Assembly: GCA_002698995.1 (NCBI GenBank)
Contig: PAAX01000032.1
Span: 36,976 to 100,975 of the forward strand
Origin: Ignavibacteriota bacterium
GTDB lineage: Bacteria > Bacteroidota > Ignavibacteria > Ignavibacteriales > Melioribacteraceae
Direction: 5' to 3'
DNA: 64,000 bases
A program made the position numbers and the translations under genes. The notes beneath the pieces were generated by a model. It made no database searches and had not been told where the DNA came from. It saw only the letters and a program-made list of their open reading frames with translations. Below, piece by piece: positions 55,785 through 64,000 of the stretch (position 1 is the stretch's first letter; every line of letters begins with the position of its first letter).

Positions 55785-58700
55785 CTATTTAATTTTAATA
55801 ACAACAAAGGTCACATCATCATTCGGATCTTTACCTTCGGTCCAATCAGACGCACTTGATTTAAGTCTATTAATTATTTCTTCAGGAGAAAGTTTAGCTG
55901 CTTTATGAAATTCATTCTGAACTCTTTCATAACCAAATAATTCTTTTTGATTATTAAATAATTCAGGAAGTCCATCACTCATTAGAAATATTGTATCTCC
56001 GGTAGAAACTTCAGTTTCTTTTAGATAGTATGGAAATTTATCTACTGCTCCTAACGGCATTCCCTTTATGGTTATCTCTTCCAGCTTTTTTGTAGAATTT
56101 CTATAGATTAATGCTGGAGGCATACCAGCTGATGACATTATCATTCTATTTTCGTTAATCTTTAATACCGTCATACACATTGTAAGCAAGTGCATATCCA
56201 TTTGCTTTAAGCATCTTGAGATTTCACTAAACGTAAAAAGTATATCAGGATTAGCGGCATGTGTACTGAATAAACTCTTTGCAGCAGTTACCATGGTTCC
56301 GGCTCTCATACCATGACCTGTTGCATCACCAACTACTACAGTTAGTGTGCCATCAAGAGAAACATGAAAGTCGTAATAATCTCCTCCAACTTCAGTTGCA
56401 GTCTGCATATAAACTGCAATATCCAAATTTGGAAGATTAGGTAATTTTTTAGGAAGCATCGAAAGTTGAAGTTGACGTGCTTCTTCAAGCTCTTTAGTTT
56501 TTCTTTCATTCTCGGCTTGTATTGCTCTGGCTTGTGCTTCAGCAGCAAGAGCTCTTAATTCTGCTTCCTGAATTTTTTGTTTTTCACGCTCTTTAGTTAA
56601 GAGTCTTTTTCTTTGAATCCTATCTATTCCAAATACCAATCCAATAAACAGAAATCCATAAGAAATATAAGCTAGAGTAGTGCGGTACCAAGGAGGTGAA
56701 ACAGTTATCTTTAAACTTTTTGTAATCTCACTTGGAATCCCAAATCCACTATATGCTTTAATATGAAGAATGTAATCGCCCGGCTCAAGATTAGTGAAGG
56801 ATGCAAAGTTTTTATCTGTAAAGACCCATTGATCACTAAACCCCTCAAGGTTATAGCTTACTCTATTCTTAGATGGCCTTGAGTAATGTAAAGAAGCAAA
56901 TTCAAATGACACATCATTTTGAGAAAATGCCAGCTTTAGTTCGTCCAAGTCGAATATCGATTTTGTTAACTTAACTTTAGAATCTTTATCCAGAAGAGAG
57001 ACATCAGAGACAACGATATTTGAAATTATTGGAAGTGGAGGACTAGTATTTTCAGTACTCGGATAAAAAGAAGTCACTCCATTAAAAGCTCCAAAATATA
57101 TTTCGCCGTTTCTAGTAATTAATGAACCGCTGCCAAATCCACCCGGCACTCCATCTTTGCTGTCATAATTAGAAGTTGACCAGCTACCGTCTTCATGTTC
57201 GGTAAGTTTAGTAATTCCCGCACTGCTGCTTACCCAAATACTTCCTTGAAAATCTTCAATTAAACCATTGATACCTGTTATGGGTAAATCCGGAATAGAG
57301 GCATTAGAAATAAACTCATTCGTCTCCGGTAAAAATCTATAAAAGCCGGATGGAATAATCGTTATCCATAATCGACCTTTGCTATCCTCAAAAATTGAAT
57401 TTGTAAAAAACTGTCCGGTTAAATTATCTTTGATTGCGTATTGTTCGAATTTATTGTTAGTTAAATCAAACTTTATAATTCCTTTTTCATCTGCACCAAT
57501 CCACAAATCACTGGGATATTTTCTGCTTCCAAGAGTTGTTCTTGCAATATAGTAATCAGGAAAATTATTCTGTTTTTCTTCCAGTTCAACTTTAGTATGT
57601 AACTCTTTTGATTCATCTTCATTTAATTCGATAAGCTGAATTCCATACCAATCGGGGTTATTAGGGGAAAGTACATTAAAATTATTATATGAATGCCCAA
57701 CATCAGTTACATAGTTTATAGAATATTTTCCGGGATCTAAGGTTACAACAGAGATTGAAAGTCTATTTTTATAACCTCCTCCGCCATAGAATGTTTTATT
57801 TATTTGATCCATAGACCATATTGTTGTTCCATCTTCTGATTCTATAAAACCGAAATCAAAAACACCAACCGGATGATTTCCCTCACCCAAGCAAACAACC
57901 ATAAAACTTTTCTTTTCTTTAAGTACGAAGGCTTTAGAGAGATTTGCAGCTTCACCAACCTTAGTTAACTCCTCTGAGGGTTTTTTCTCATTCAATTTCT
58001 TTTTTACAAATGACATAAATTCATTGCTGTACTTTCTATTCATAGTAGAAGGAAGGGGTTCAATTGATTTTGAAACAGTATTAAAAATGTATCCGCCAAT
58101 ATTGGTGCTGATAACAACCTTATTCTTTGGGATATATTCTAAGTCTAATATAGATTCTCCTCCGCCGGTAGTTGATTTCCTTTCCAATATTTGAAAACTT
58201 TCTACTCTACCTGATTTCAAATCATAACTTGATAATTTTAAGGTTGTGCTGGAAAACCATATTTTTTGATTATCATCCAAGACAAATTTGAAAACATTTC
58301 CTGAATCAGAATAAATCTCCTTAATAGGGATATTAATTTTTTTTAATGATTTATCATCAAGCTGCATTGTATATAAACCATTGCGATTGGTTGCTACTAT
58401 CAACTCATTTGGATCTTCGGTATTTGCTTTTATATCAGTAATAATAGGGCGATTCGTCTGGCTAGTATTATCTTGATCAAATGTAGTATATCTAAATGGT
58501 TTTCTTTTAGGATCAAATTTTAGAATTCCGTTATCACCTAAACCAACCCAGTAAACGCCGAACTTATCTTTGATTTTAGTAAAAGCAAATCTACCAACTC
58601 CGCGCTGTTCTAGTTCTCCACCAATCTTTAGCAATTCAAACTTCTCGGTTGAGGGATCAAACCTCATTAAACCTGCAGGGATCGAACATAAAAGAAAAGT

Positions 58701-59597
58701 TCCGTCTTCTCTCTCATCAATATTAAAATAGAATGAATCTCCCGAAAATGTTTTAAGACGTTTCCAGTCATTTAGATATTCAAAAGTAAAAGACTTTGGA
58801 TTATACTTGATAAAAGTATCTCTTCCGGCCAGCCAAATATTTCCCCCCCTATCCTCAAATATTTCAACTATTCCTTGTGGTACTTCATTACCGGCAAAGT
58901 TAAAGGGATCAAATGAATTGCTGCTTTCATTATAATAAAAAACTCCATTCAAAAATGAAGTTACCAGAATATTACCATTTCTTAGTTCAGTAATTGCGAA
59001 AGCAGGAACACTATATGAAGTTACTAATGTATCTTCACCATCTATCGGTAAATTAAAAGGTACAGCATTCCATTTTTTTTCTTCCTTGTTCCATCTTTGA
59101 ACAGCTCTTCCTTGAGTAGAAATCCAAAAATTATTTTTCGAATCAATTAATGAATGGGATATGTTAGCCGGCTGACTAACAGAATTATTCCCTTGATCTA
59201 TTGGATAATGGAAGAACTGATTTTTAGCTCGGTCAAATAAACTCATCATTCCAGCTGTACCTATCCATAAATTGCCTTCTGCATCTTCGGTAACAAGAAA
59301 AATATTACTTGACGGAAGACTAGTTGAATCTCCCGGAATATTTTTATAGACCTTAAACTCATAGCCATCATAGCGGTTCAGACCATCAGTAGTACCAAAC
59401 CACAAGAATCCATATTTATCTTGGAATATAGTTTCAAAAGGATTAAAGCTTGAACTCGAAAGACCATCTGCAACTGTAATATTCTCGTATAAAAATTCAT
59501 CTTGAGCTATAATTACAGAAGAAAGAAAAAATAAGAATATTACTAGGGATCTTGAAAGAAATGTGATAAACCTTAGTTTCATCATAAACGCCCTCAA
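55785..59597 (-). CDS. Membrane sensor phosphatase: interrupted propeller + Y_Y_Y + TM + coiled coil + SpoIIE-type PP2C
   Basis: 1270 residues. The signal peptide ends near residue 31. Propeller repeats (about 33-510 and 690-880) include DKYGFLWFGTTDGLNRYDG and NLWIGTAGMMSLFDR. An extra segment (about 515-690) with FYGGGGYKNRLS and YVTDVGHSYNNFN splits the propeller. Then come Y_Y_Y (about 890-966), TM (about 970-992), coiled coil (about 995-1050) and PP2C: GGDYYD (1071-1076), GDATGHG (Asp1091), SDGLPE (Asp1208) and NDDVT (Asp1260-1261). The start may be the second or third Met. It is a paralogue of the sensor phosphatase at 46433. The signal is likely periplasmic; the ligand is unknown. Confidence 0.9.
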   Translation of the reverse strand: MRAFMMKLRFITFLSRSLVIFLFFLSSVIIAQDEFLYENITVADGLSSSSFNPFETIFQDKYGFLWFGTTDGLNRYDGYEFKVYKNIPGDSTSLPSSNIFLVTEDAEGNLWIGTAGMMSLFDRAKNQFFHYPIDQGNNSVSQPANISHSLIDSKNNFWISTQGRAVQRWNKEEKKWNAVPFNLPIDGEDTLVTSYSVPAFAITELRNGNILVTSFLNGVFYYNESSNSFDPFNFAGNEVPQGIVEIFEDRGGNIWLAGRDTFIKYNPKSFTFEYLNDWKRLKTFSGDSFYFNIDEREDGTFLLCSIPAGLMRFDPSTEKFELLKIGGELEQRGVGRFAFTKIKDKFGVYWVGLGDNGILKFDPKRKPFRYTTFDQDNTSQTNRPIITDIKANTEDPNELIVATNRNGLYTMQLDDKSLKKINIPIKEIYSDSGNVFKFVLDDNQKIWFSSTTLKLSSYDLKSGRVESFQILERKSTTGGGESILDLEYIPKNKVVISTNIGGYIFNTVSKSIEPLPSTMNRKYSNEFMSFVKKKLNEKKPSEELTKVGEAANLSKAFVLKEKKSFMVVCLGEGNHPVGVFDFGFIESEDGTTIWSMDQINKTFYGGGGYKNRLSISVVTLDPGKYSINYVTDVGHSYNNFNVLSPNNPDWYGIQLIELNEDESKELHTKVELEEKQNNFPDYYIARTTLGSRKYPSDLWIGADEKGIIKFDLTNNKFEQYAIKDNLTGQFFTNSIFEDSKGRLWITIIPSGFYRFLPETNEFISNASIPDLPITGINGLIEDFQGSIWVSSSAGITKLTEHEDGSWSTSNYDSKDGVPGGFGSGSLITRNGEIYFGAFNGVTSFYPSTENTSPPLPIISNIVVSDVSLLDKDSKVKLTKSIFDLDELKLAFSQNDVSFEFASLHYSRPSKNRVSYNLEGFSDQWVFTDKNFASFTNLEPGDYILHIKAYSGFGIPSEITKSLKITVSPPWYRTTLAYISYGFLFIGLVFGIDRIQRKRLLTKEREKQKIQEAELRALAAEAQARAIQAENERKTKELEEARQLQLSMLPKKLPNLPNLDIAVYMQTATEVGGDYYDFHVSLDGTLTVVVGDATGHGMRAGTMVTAAKSLFSTHAANPDILFTFSEISRCLKQMDMHLLTMCMTVLKINENRMIMSSAGMPPALIYRNSTKKLEEITIKGMPLGAVDKFPYYLKETEVSTGDTIFLMSDGLPELFNNQKELFGYERVQNEFHKAAKLSPEEIINRLKSSASDWTEGKDPNDDVTFVVIKIK

Positions 59598-59647
59598 CTT
59601 ATGAATTTTCTAATTGGAGATTTTATCCAATTATCAATTAAAATTTT

Positions 59648-61264
59648 TTATTCTTTCCGTATTAGATAAAGTGCAGTAATATCATCACTCTGCGGAGTAT
59701 CCTTTGTAAAACTTTTAACATCTGCTACTAGATTATTTATAAATTCGGATGCACTATTGAAACAGTTATTCAAATAAAATTCTTCTAATCGTTCGTCAGA
59801 ATATTCATCTTCTAATTCATTCATTGCTTCAGGTATTCCATCCGTAAACATTAATAATCGTTCACCTTTTTCAATTGTTATTTTTTTACTTTGATAAGGA
59901 AGCCCCATATCGAACATTCCAAAAGCAATACCGCCGGCTTCAATTTTTTCTATCTTTTTCCCTTTACGAATAATTAAACTGGGATTATGACCTGCATTTA
60001 CAATTTCAAGTTTACCGGTAGATGGATTAAGAATTGCTATAAAGCATGTTATAAATTTATCGGGAGGAGATGAGTTAAAAATAAGTGTATTCAGTTTAAC
60101 AGCAAGTGCATCAAGAGGTTTATTCATTTCGAGATATGCGTGAAGAGAAGCACTTAAAGAACTTACAAGGAGTGAAGCCGGAACACCTTTTCCGGCAACA
60201 TCGGCCATAATTAAGGCAATATTTCCATTATCCAAAATTCTGCAGTCATAATAATCACCCCCAACTTCTTTTGAAGGAATATTAATACCAGCAACTTCAT
60301 AGCCTTCAATTTCGGGAAGTTTTTCCGGAATTATCTTCTGCTGAATTGATGCAGCTACTGATAATTCTTTTTTTATTGTTTCATTCTCTAAAGATTCTTT
60401 ATGGAGTTCTTTATTTTCAACTGCGCTGTGAACTTGTCTGGTAAATGCTGTTAATAAAATTTGATCTGTTTCATCAAACGAGATAATACCGTTGCGACTT
60501 TCTTTATCAACAAGCGTAACATTATACCCATAACCTTTATAATCAACTCTGGTTTGTATTTTATTTTTGCCAGCTAAAGTTTCGGCTACATTTATAGAAT
60601 TCGGCAGACGAAGTGTTGCAATTATCTTTTTATCTTTTTCAATCTGCAATACACCTTTAGATGCGTTGGTTAGAGCTACGGCTCTTTCTAAGGCAAGTTC
60701 TAATAACTGAGTATTATTTTCTAATTTCGTTATTTCAATTCCGGTATCAATTAAGCTGTTTAATTGGAGAACTTTTTGGTTTAATGAAAAGATAAGATTT
60801 TTCTCTCGAAGTCTTGCTATATAAGATTGGTAAGCATTATCTAATAGTCTGAGGAAAATTTGAAGAGTTAAAACATCATAGCTGTTAAATTCTGATTTAT
60901 CAACTTTACTGCCTATAATAATTCCAAAATATGATTGATCGATACATTTCAGGCAGGCATAAGTTTTATAGTTCTCAACATCTTTGAAGTAAATCTGCTG
61001 GTTTTCAGATATTTCCAAGTACTCCAAATAATCATAACTATCTTTGTTTTGAACAAATAAATGTCGCCATTCTAAATCTTTTTTTTCTTTGTAATAGAGG
61101 TTTATATCAACAACAAGAATATTGCCTCTTAACAGATGAACAAAATTTTTCCCGATCTCTTCTAAGTTTTTAGAATTAGATAAAATATTGAATCCTTCTT
61201 GAAAAGATTCCAATTGAAGGAAAAGTTTATCTAAAAGAATTTCAGACTTTACATTATCGGGCAT
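59648..61264 (-). CDS. RsbU-like PP2C phosphatase with N-terminal GAF-like region
   Basis: 538 residues, no TM. The first 300 residues look like two GAF-type modules separated by a helix (NLIFSLNQKVLQLNSLIDTGIEI); the second has NASKGVLQIEKDKKIIATLRLP. The linker ELSVAASIQQKIIPEKLPEIEGYEV is typical of RsbU. The PP2C domain starts with GGDYYD (335-340) and has MADVAGKGVPASLL (Asp355), FTDGIPEA (Asp475) and SDDITAL (Asp527-528). The ADVAGKG form differs from GDATGHG in the other three phosphatases of the cluster. It is encoded 30 bases after a STAS gene and close to the RsbW-like kinase, giving a minimal partner-switch trio. Confidence 0.92.
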   Translation of the reverse strand: MPDNVKSEILLDKLFLQLESFQEGFNILSNSKNLEEIGKNFVHLLRGNILVVDINLYYKEKKDLEWRHLFVQNKDSYDYLEYLEISENQQIYFKDVENYKTYACLKCIDQSYFGIIIGSKVDKSEFNSYDVLTLQIFLRLLDNAYQSYIARLREKNLIFSLNQKVLQLNSLIDTGIEITKLENNTQLLELALERAVALTNASKGVLQIEKDKKIIATLRLPNSINVAETLAGKNKIQTRVDYKGYGYNVTLVDKESRNGIISFDETDQILLTAFTRQVHSAVENKELHKESLENETIKKELSVAASIQQKIIPEKLPEIEGYEVAGINIPSKEVGGDYYDCRILDNGNIALIMADVAGKGVPASLLVSSLSASLHAYLEMNKPLDALAVKLNTLIFNSSPPDKFITCFIAILNPSTGKLEIVNAGHNPSLIIRKGKKIEKIEAGGIAFGMFDMGLPYQSKKITIEKGERLLMFTDGIPEAMNELEDEYSDERLEEFYLNNCFNSASEFINNLVADVKSFTKDTPQSDDITALYLIRKE

Positions 61265-61294
61265 TTCTAATTTTCACCAAACCTTTTTTAATTG

Positions 61295-61642
61295 TTACTT
61301 AGATTTACTAATTGCCTCATCAACATTTTCAGCTTTTTCTGCATAGTGAAAAAGACCCATAATTGTAAATGTTTTATCTACTGAGGGATCAAGATTTGTG
61401 AAAATCAATTTACCCTCAGAATCATTTAACTTTTCTATAATTTCTATTAAGAACGAAATCCCAATAGAATTAACAACTTTTGATTCTGCCAGATTAAGAA
61501 TAAAATTATTTATTCCATTTTGATGATGCAGATTAAATTCATCTATAATTTTTTGTCCACCAAGATTATTAATATATCCCGTGGTATAAATAACTACATT
61601 GTTATCTCTAATTTCCGAATTCAAATTAAAATCACTTACCAT
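61295..61642 (-). CDS. STAS domain anti-sigma factor antagonist-like protein
   Basis: 115 residues, a lone STAS domain. The phosphorylation loop reads KVVNSIGISFL, where Ser59 takes the place of the SpoIIAA phosphoserine; the usual DSSG is changed to NSIG, so the site is retained but the loop is atypical. It lies between the RsbW-like kinase gene (10 bases upstream) and the RsbU-like phosphatase, the usual RsbV position. Confidence 0.85.
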   Translation of the reverse strand: MVSDFNLNSEIRDNNVVIYTTGYINNLGGQKIIDEFNLHHQNGINNFILNLAESKVVNSIGISFLIEIIEKLNDSEGKLIFTNLDPSVDKTFTIMGLFHYAEKAENVDEAISKSK

Positions 61643-61652
61643 AAATACTCCT

Positions 61653-62069
61653 TCACACTAAATTCTTAATAATTGTAATTTTTGTACCATTGTCACCAGA
61701 TTCAATTATGAAATCATCAGACATTGATTTCATAAGCTTCAAACCCCATCCTCTTTTATTATTGCTTTTAAGCTTTTCTTCAATTTCGGGGGATTCAACT
61801 TTATCAGGCTCAAATCCTTTACCAAAATCCGTAACAAGAATTGTAAGTTTTTCTTTTGTCATTGTGAATTCAACATTAACATAAGGATTATCTTTTCCGG
61901 AATGCTCAAGACCATTAATAATGGCTTCAGTAACTAATATTCTAGCTTCGCCAATTTTATCATCCGATATTCCAAGATGACGCCCCATTCTTTCAAGCCC
62001 TTCTAATGCAACAAGCTCGATGTCGGAAATCTGCGGAAGTTTAATTTCCAATTTAATATTCTGATCCAT
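61653..62069 (-). CDS. RsbW/SpoIIAB-like serine kinase (HATPase anti-sigma type)
   Basis: 138 residues forming one GHKL ATPase domain. N-box [17 protein letters not shown] (Glu and Asn present), G1 TDFGKGF and G2 [11 protein letters not shown] are intact, so it should bind ATP. Such kinases phosphorylate a STAS antagonist and bind a sigma factor or other target in its absence. It heads the signalling cluster and is the only kinase of this type in it. No sigma-B/F-like gene is present nearby. The ATG lacks a clear Shine-Dalgarno site. Confidence 0.9.
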   Translation of the reverse strand: MDQNIKLEIKLPQISDIELVALEGLERMGRHLGISDDKIGEARILVTEAIINGLEHSGKDNPYVNVEFTMTKEKLTILVTDFGKGFEPDKVESPEIEEKLKSNNKRGWGLKLMKSMSDDFIIESGDNGTKITIIKNLV

Positions 62070-62540
62070 TAATGCGCCCGCTTTTAATTGATAGTAATTT
62101 TTATTTATCAGAAGGAAGTATTAAATCAAAATAATATTAAAGGATGATTTATCCAATATTTTGTTTTCGAAATAAATCAGTAAACTTATTCAGTATAAGT
62201 TGGAATGTTCTTATTCGATTACATAAAACCAAACCTAGTTTAACGAGGTCATTGAATTTTCTAGTTTATGGTTTCAGAATAAAGTTATTTGTAGGTGGGT
62301 TGTAACTTGATTCTCTTAACTACAATAAAATTAGTTGGAGAGCCTGATGGCAGTTCAGTATTGTATAATAAATTTGAAAGGTTTTTTTACTGCCTAATTA
62401 TTTTGCAATGATTGATTAAACAAAACCTTAAAAAAATTTTTATTGAGTAATTATTACAAAATAGTCTGCCATCATCTCCTTAATTATCTATAATCATTAA
62501 AAGAACTAGCAAATGATATTTAATTGACCCACTCGTAGTG
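62070..62540. other. 471-base gene-free region upstream of the signalling cluster
   Basis: No open frame of coding character, tRNA-like fold or terminator of note is visible. An inverted repeat AACTTAT-TCAGT-ATAAGTT lies at 62183-62201 and could be an operator or a small hairpin. A TTG followed by AT-rich DNA around 62100-62135 on the minus strand is a possible promoter, without a clear match. Being the longest gap in the window and upstream of a nine-gene cluster, it probably carries that cluster's regulatory DNA. Confidence 0.45.
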
Positions 62541-63617
62541 TTAATTTAGAGGATAATCAGTGTAACCTTTTTCTCCTGGAGTATAAAAAGTATTTGGATC
62601 CGGATTTGCAAATTCTTTCCCAGATTTTATTTTTTCAACAAGATTAGGATTGGAAATGAAAGGTCTTCCAAAAGCAATTAAATCCCCTTTATTGTTTGTT
62701 AAGTCTTCTAATGCCTTTTTCCCTTCATAATTTCCCGATAGAATAATTGTTCCTTTAAATGCTTCCTTAATTTTTTCTTTAATTGTAGAAGAAACCTCCG
62801 GAGCACCCATAGAAGAATGATCAACAATATGAATATAAGTCAACCCAATTTTTTTTAGCTCTTCAGCAAGTAAAATATAGGTTTCCTCTATTTCATCATA
62901 AATGCCTAAATCACCATTAACACCGTAAGGAGAAATTCGTATTCCAACTTTATCAGCTCCTATTAAATCCGAAGTTTTATTTGCAACATCCAGAACAAAT
63001 CTTAAACGATTTTCAACTGATCCGCCAAATTCATCATTACGCTTATTTGCAAAAGGATTTATAAATTGTTCAAGCAAATATCCATTAGCAGCATGAAGTT
63101 CAATTCCGTCAAATCCTGCTTCAACGGCAAGTTCGGCACTTTTACCAAATTCATTTATGGCTGCTTTGATATCCTCATAAGTCATTTCCTTTGGAACAGG
63201 ATGAGGCTGAAGCTCTTGTTGATCAGTCCACATATTACCTTTAGCAGCAACAGCAGAAGGTGCAATGATTTTAGAACCTTCGGGCATGTTTAAAGGATGA
63301 GCAATTCTACCAGTATGCATTAGCTGTACAAAAATTCTACCATCATTGGAATGAACAGCTTCTGTTATTTTCTTCCAACCTTCAACTTGCTGCTGATTAA
63401 ATAATCCGGGAATTCGTGCATAACCTAAACCATTAGGAGAAGGTGAAGTTCCTTCCGTAATTATTAATCCGGCTGAATTTCTTTGTCTGTAGTATTCAAC
63501 CATTAAATCATTGGGAATGTTACCAATTGCTCTGCTGCGCGTCATTGGCGCCATTACAATTCTATTTTTTAAAGTAATTTGTCCAAGCTTATAATTTGAA
63601 AAAAGAATATTTTCCAT
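62541..63617 (-). CDS. Alkene reductase, Old Yellow Enzyme family (NemA/OYE-like)
   Basis: 358 residues from the ATG giving MENILFSNYKLGQ, which is preceded by AGGAGAGG. The longer frame adds 15 residues without support. The FMN TIM barrel has LKNRIVMAPMTRSRA, LMHTGRIAHPLN, the substrate-binding pair in FDGIELHAANGYLLEQF (His and Asn), NKRNDEFGGSVENRLRF and the phosphate-binding LIAFGRPFISNP near the C-terminus. Members reduce activated C=C bonds, nitroesters or N-ethylmaleimide with NAD(P)H. The physiological substrate is unknown. The gene appears to be monocistronic. Confidence 0.93.
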   Translation of the reverse strand: MENILFSNYKLGQITLKNRIVMAPMTRSRAIGNIPNDLMVEYYRQRNSAGLIITEGTSPSPNGLGYARIPGLFNQQQVEGWKKITEAVHSNDGRIFVQLMHTGRIAHPLNMPEGSKIIAPSAVAAKGNMWTDQQELQPHPVPKEMTYEDIKAAINEFGKSAELAVEAGFDGIELHAANGYLLEQFINPFANKRNDEFGGSVENRLRFVLDVANKTSDLIGADKVGIRISPYGVNGDLGIYDEIEETYILLAEELKKIGLTYIHIVDHSSMGAPEVSSTIKEKIKEAFKGTIILSGNYEGKKALEDLTNNKGDLIAFGRPFISNPNLVEKIKSGKEFANPDPNTFYTPGEKGYTDYPLN

Positions 63618-63786
63618 GAATCCTCTCCTATTTATTTTAGATTTATAATATTGTTTGAACATGGAATTTAGACTAAAAGTTCCCGCTATGAATTTATTTT
63701 ACTGCTATTTTTTCCTCAAGGCGAGAAATAAGAAGGGCAAAAAGGATTATATAAATCGGAAATGTCTTTATAATAAATTATAAATA

Positions 63787-63817
63787 ATTAGCCCACGCTT
63801 AAAAAGTATGGGCTAAT
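63787..63817 (-). terminator. Hairpin terminator downstream of the T9SS cargo gene
   Basis: A perfect 9-bp stem ATTAGCCCA / TGGGCTAAT, extended by a mismatch and a 4-bp GCTT/AAGT inner stem, spans 63787-63817. On the minus strand it is followed by an AT-rich but interrupted T-tract (TATTTATAATTTATT). It lies about 40 bases after the stop of the gene running off the right edge. Confidence 0.7.
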
Positions 63818-63859
63818 TATCGTCTCAACTTCTCAATGCTTTACCTCTATATGTTATAA

Positions 63860-64000
63860 CTACTTAATAAGCATCATCTTACGGACTTTGTTAAAATTGC
63901 CAGCTTGGATCTTGTATATGTACAATCCGCTTGAAAGTTTGTCTCCATCAAAATTTACTGTGTAATTTCCCGATTCTTTCTGTTCATTTACTAACGTTGC
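63860..64000 (-). CDS. C-terminal end of a type IX secretion system cargo protein (5' truncated by window edge)
   Basis: Open minus-strand frame from the window edge to TAG at 63862-63860, 46 residues. It reads SGNYTVNFDGDKLSSGLYIYKIQAG followed by FNKVRKMMLIK. This is the T9SS type A C-terminal sorting domain (Por secretion), with the SSGLYIY core and the terminal KMMLIK strand. It directs secretion across the outer membrane and implies the organism has a type IX system. The rest of the protein lies outside the window, so its function is unknown. Confidence 0.9.
   Translation of the reverse strand, partial: ATLVNEQKESGNYTVNFDGDKLSSGLYIYKIQAGNFNKVRKMMLIK

Noticed and set aside
63661..63783. 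Plus-strand frame of about 40 residues beginning MEFRLKVPAM
   Set aside because: Short, no family pattern and no ribosome-binding site. It lies in the gap between two minus-strand genes and is best explained by chance.

Overview
The window is AT-rich and gene-dense and carries a bacterial chromosome segment. Every supported gene from position 1296 to 64000 lies on the minus strand. Only kamA and a truncated gene tail at the left edge are on the plus strand. A type IX secretion C-terminal sorting domain at the right edge, the LPS-type envelope genes, the zinc-less L31, the propeller/Y_Y_Y sensors and the overall gene flavour point to the Bacteroidota/Ignavibacteria side of the FCB group. The placement in Ignavibacteria is an inference from gene style, not a phylogenetic result. 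No rRNA, tRNA, CRISPR array or insertion sequence was seen.

Layout in plus-strand order. 1-1262: a gene tail and a lysine 2,3-aminomutase-like radical SAM enzyme, closed by a terminator. 1296-12518: a tightly overlapping minus-strand run with a thioredoxin-like protein, nadK, an LPS-core type glycosyltransferase, an O-antigen ligase family protein carrying an unusual inserted propeller-like domain, an MsbA-like ABC exporter, a lipoprotein, xerD, a PgpH-like HD phosphodiesterase and a HAD phosphatase. 12520-23737: two sodium:solute symporters, a STAS protein, ligA, a RodZ-like protein, rsmB, rpmE, an ECF sigma/anti-sigma pair, holA and a 34-residue MetS-like subunit. 23734-34018: an NSS transporter, a cyclophilin lipoprotein, uppP, a beta-barrel protein, a YbhN-type membrane protein, lolA, ftsK, comB, gcvT and a transaldolase. 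34109-45735: the classical RNA/translation cluster rng, dusB, pnp, rpsO, ribF, truB, rbfA, infB, nusA and rimP.

46047-62069 is the most unusual region. It is a colinear 16-kb signalling cluster of nine genes: an RsbW-like kinase, two STAS antagonists, four SpoIIE/RsbU-type PP2C phosphatases (one GAF-linked, one REC-linked, two on membrane-bound propeller/Y_Y_Y sensors), a single-domain response regulator and a 1518-residue histidine kinase with seven tandem GAF domains. Together these could form one partner-switching network in which periplasmic, cytoplasmic and phosphorelay inputs converge on shared STAS proteins. No cognate sigma factor is encoded in the cluster, so the output is unknown. 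The right end holds an Old Yellow Enzyme family reductase and the 3' end of a T9SS cargo gene.
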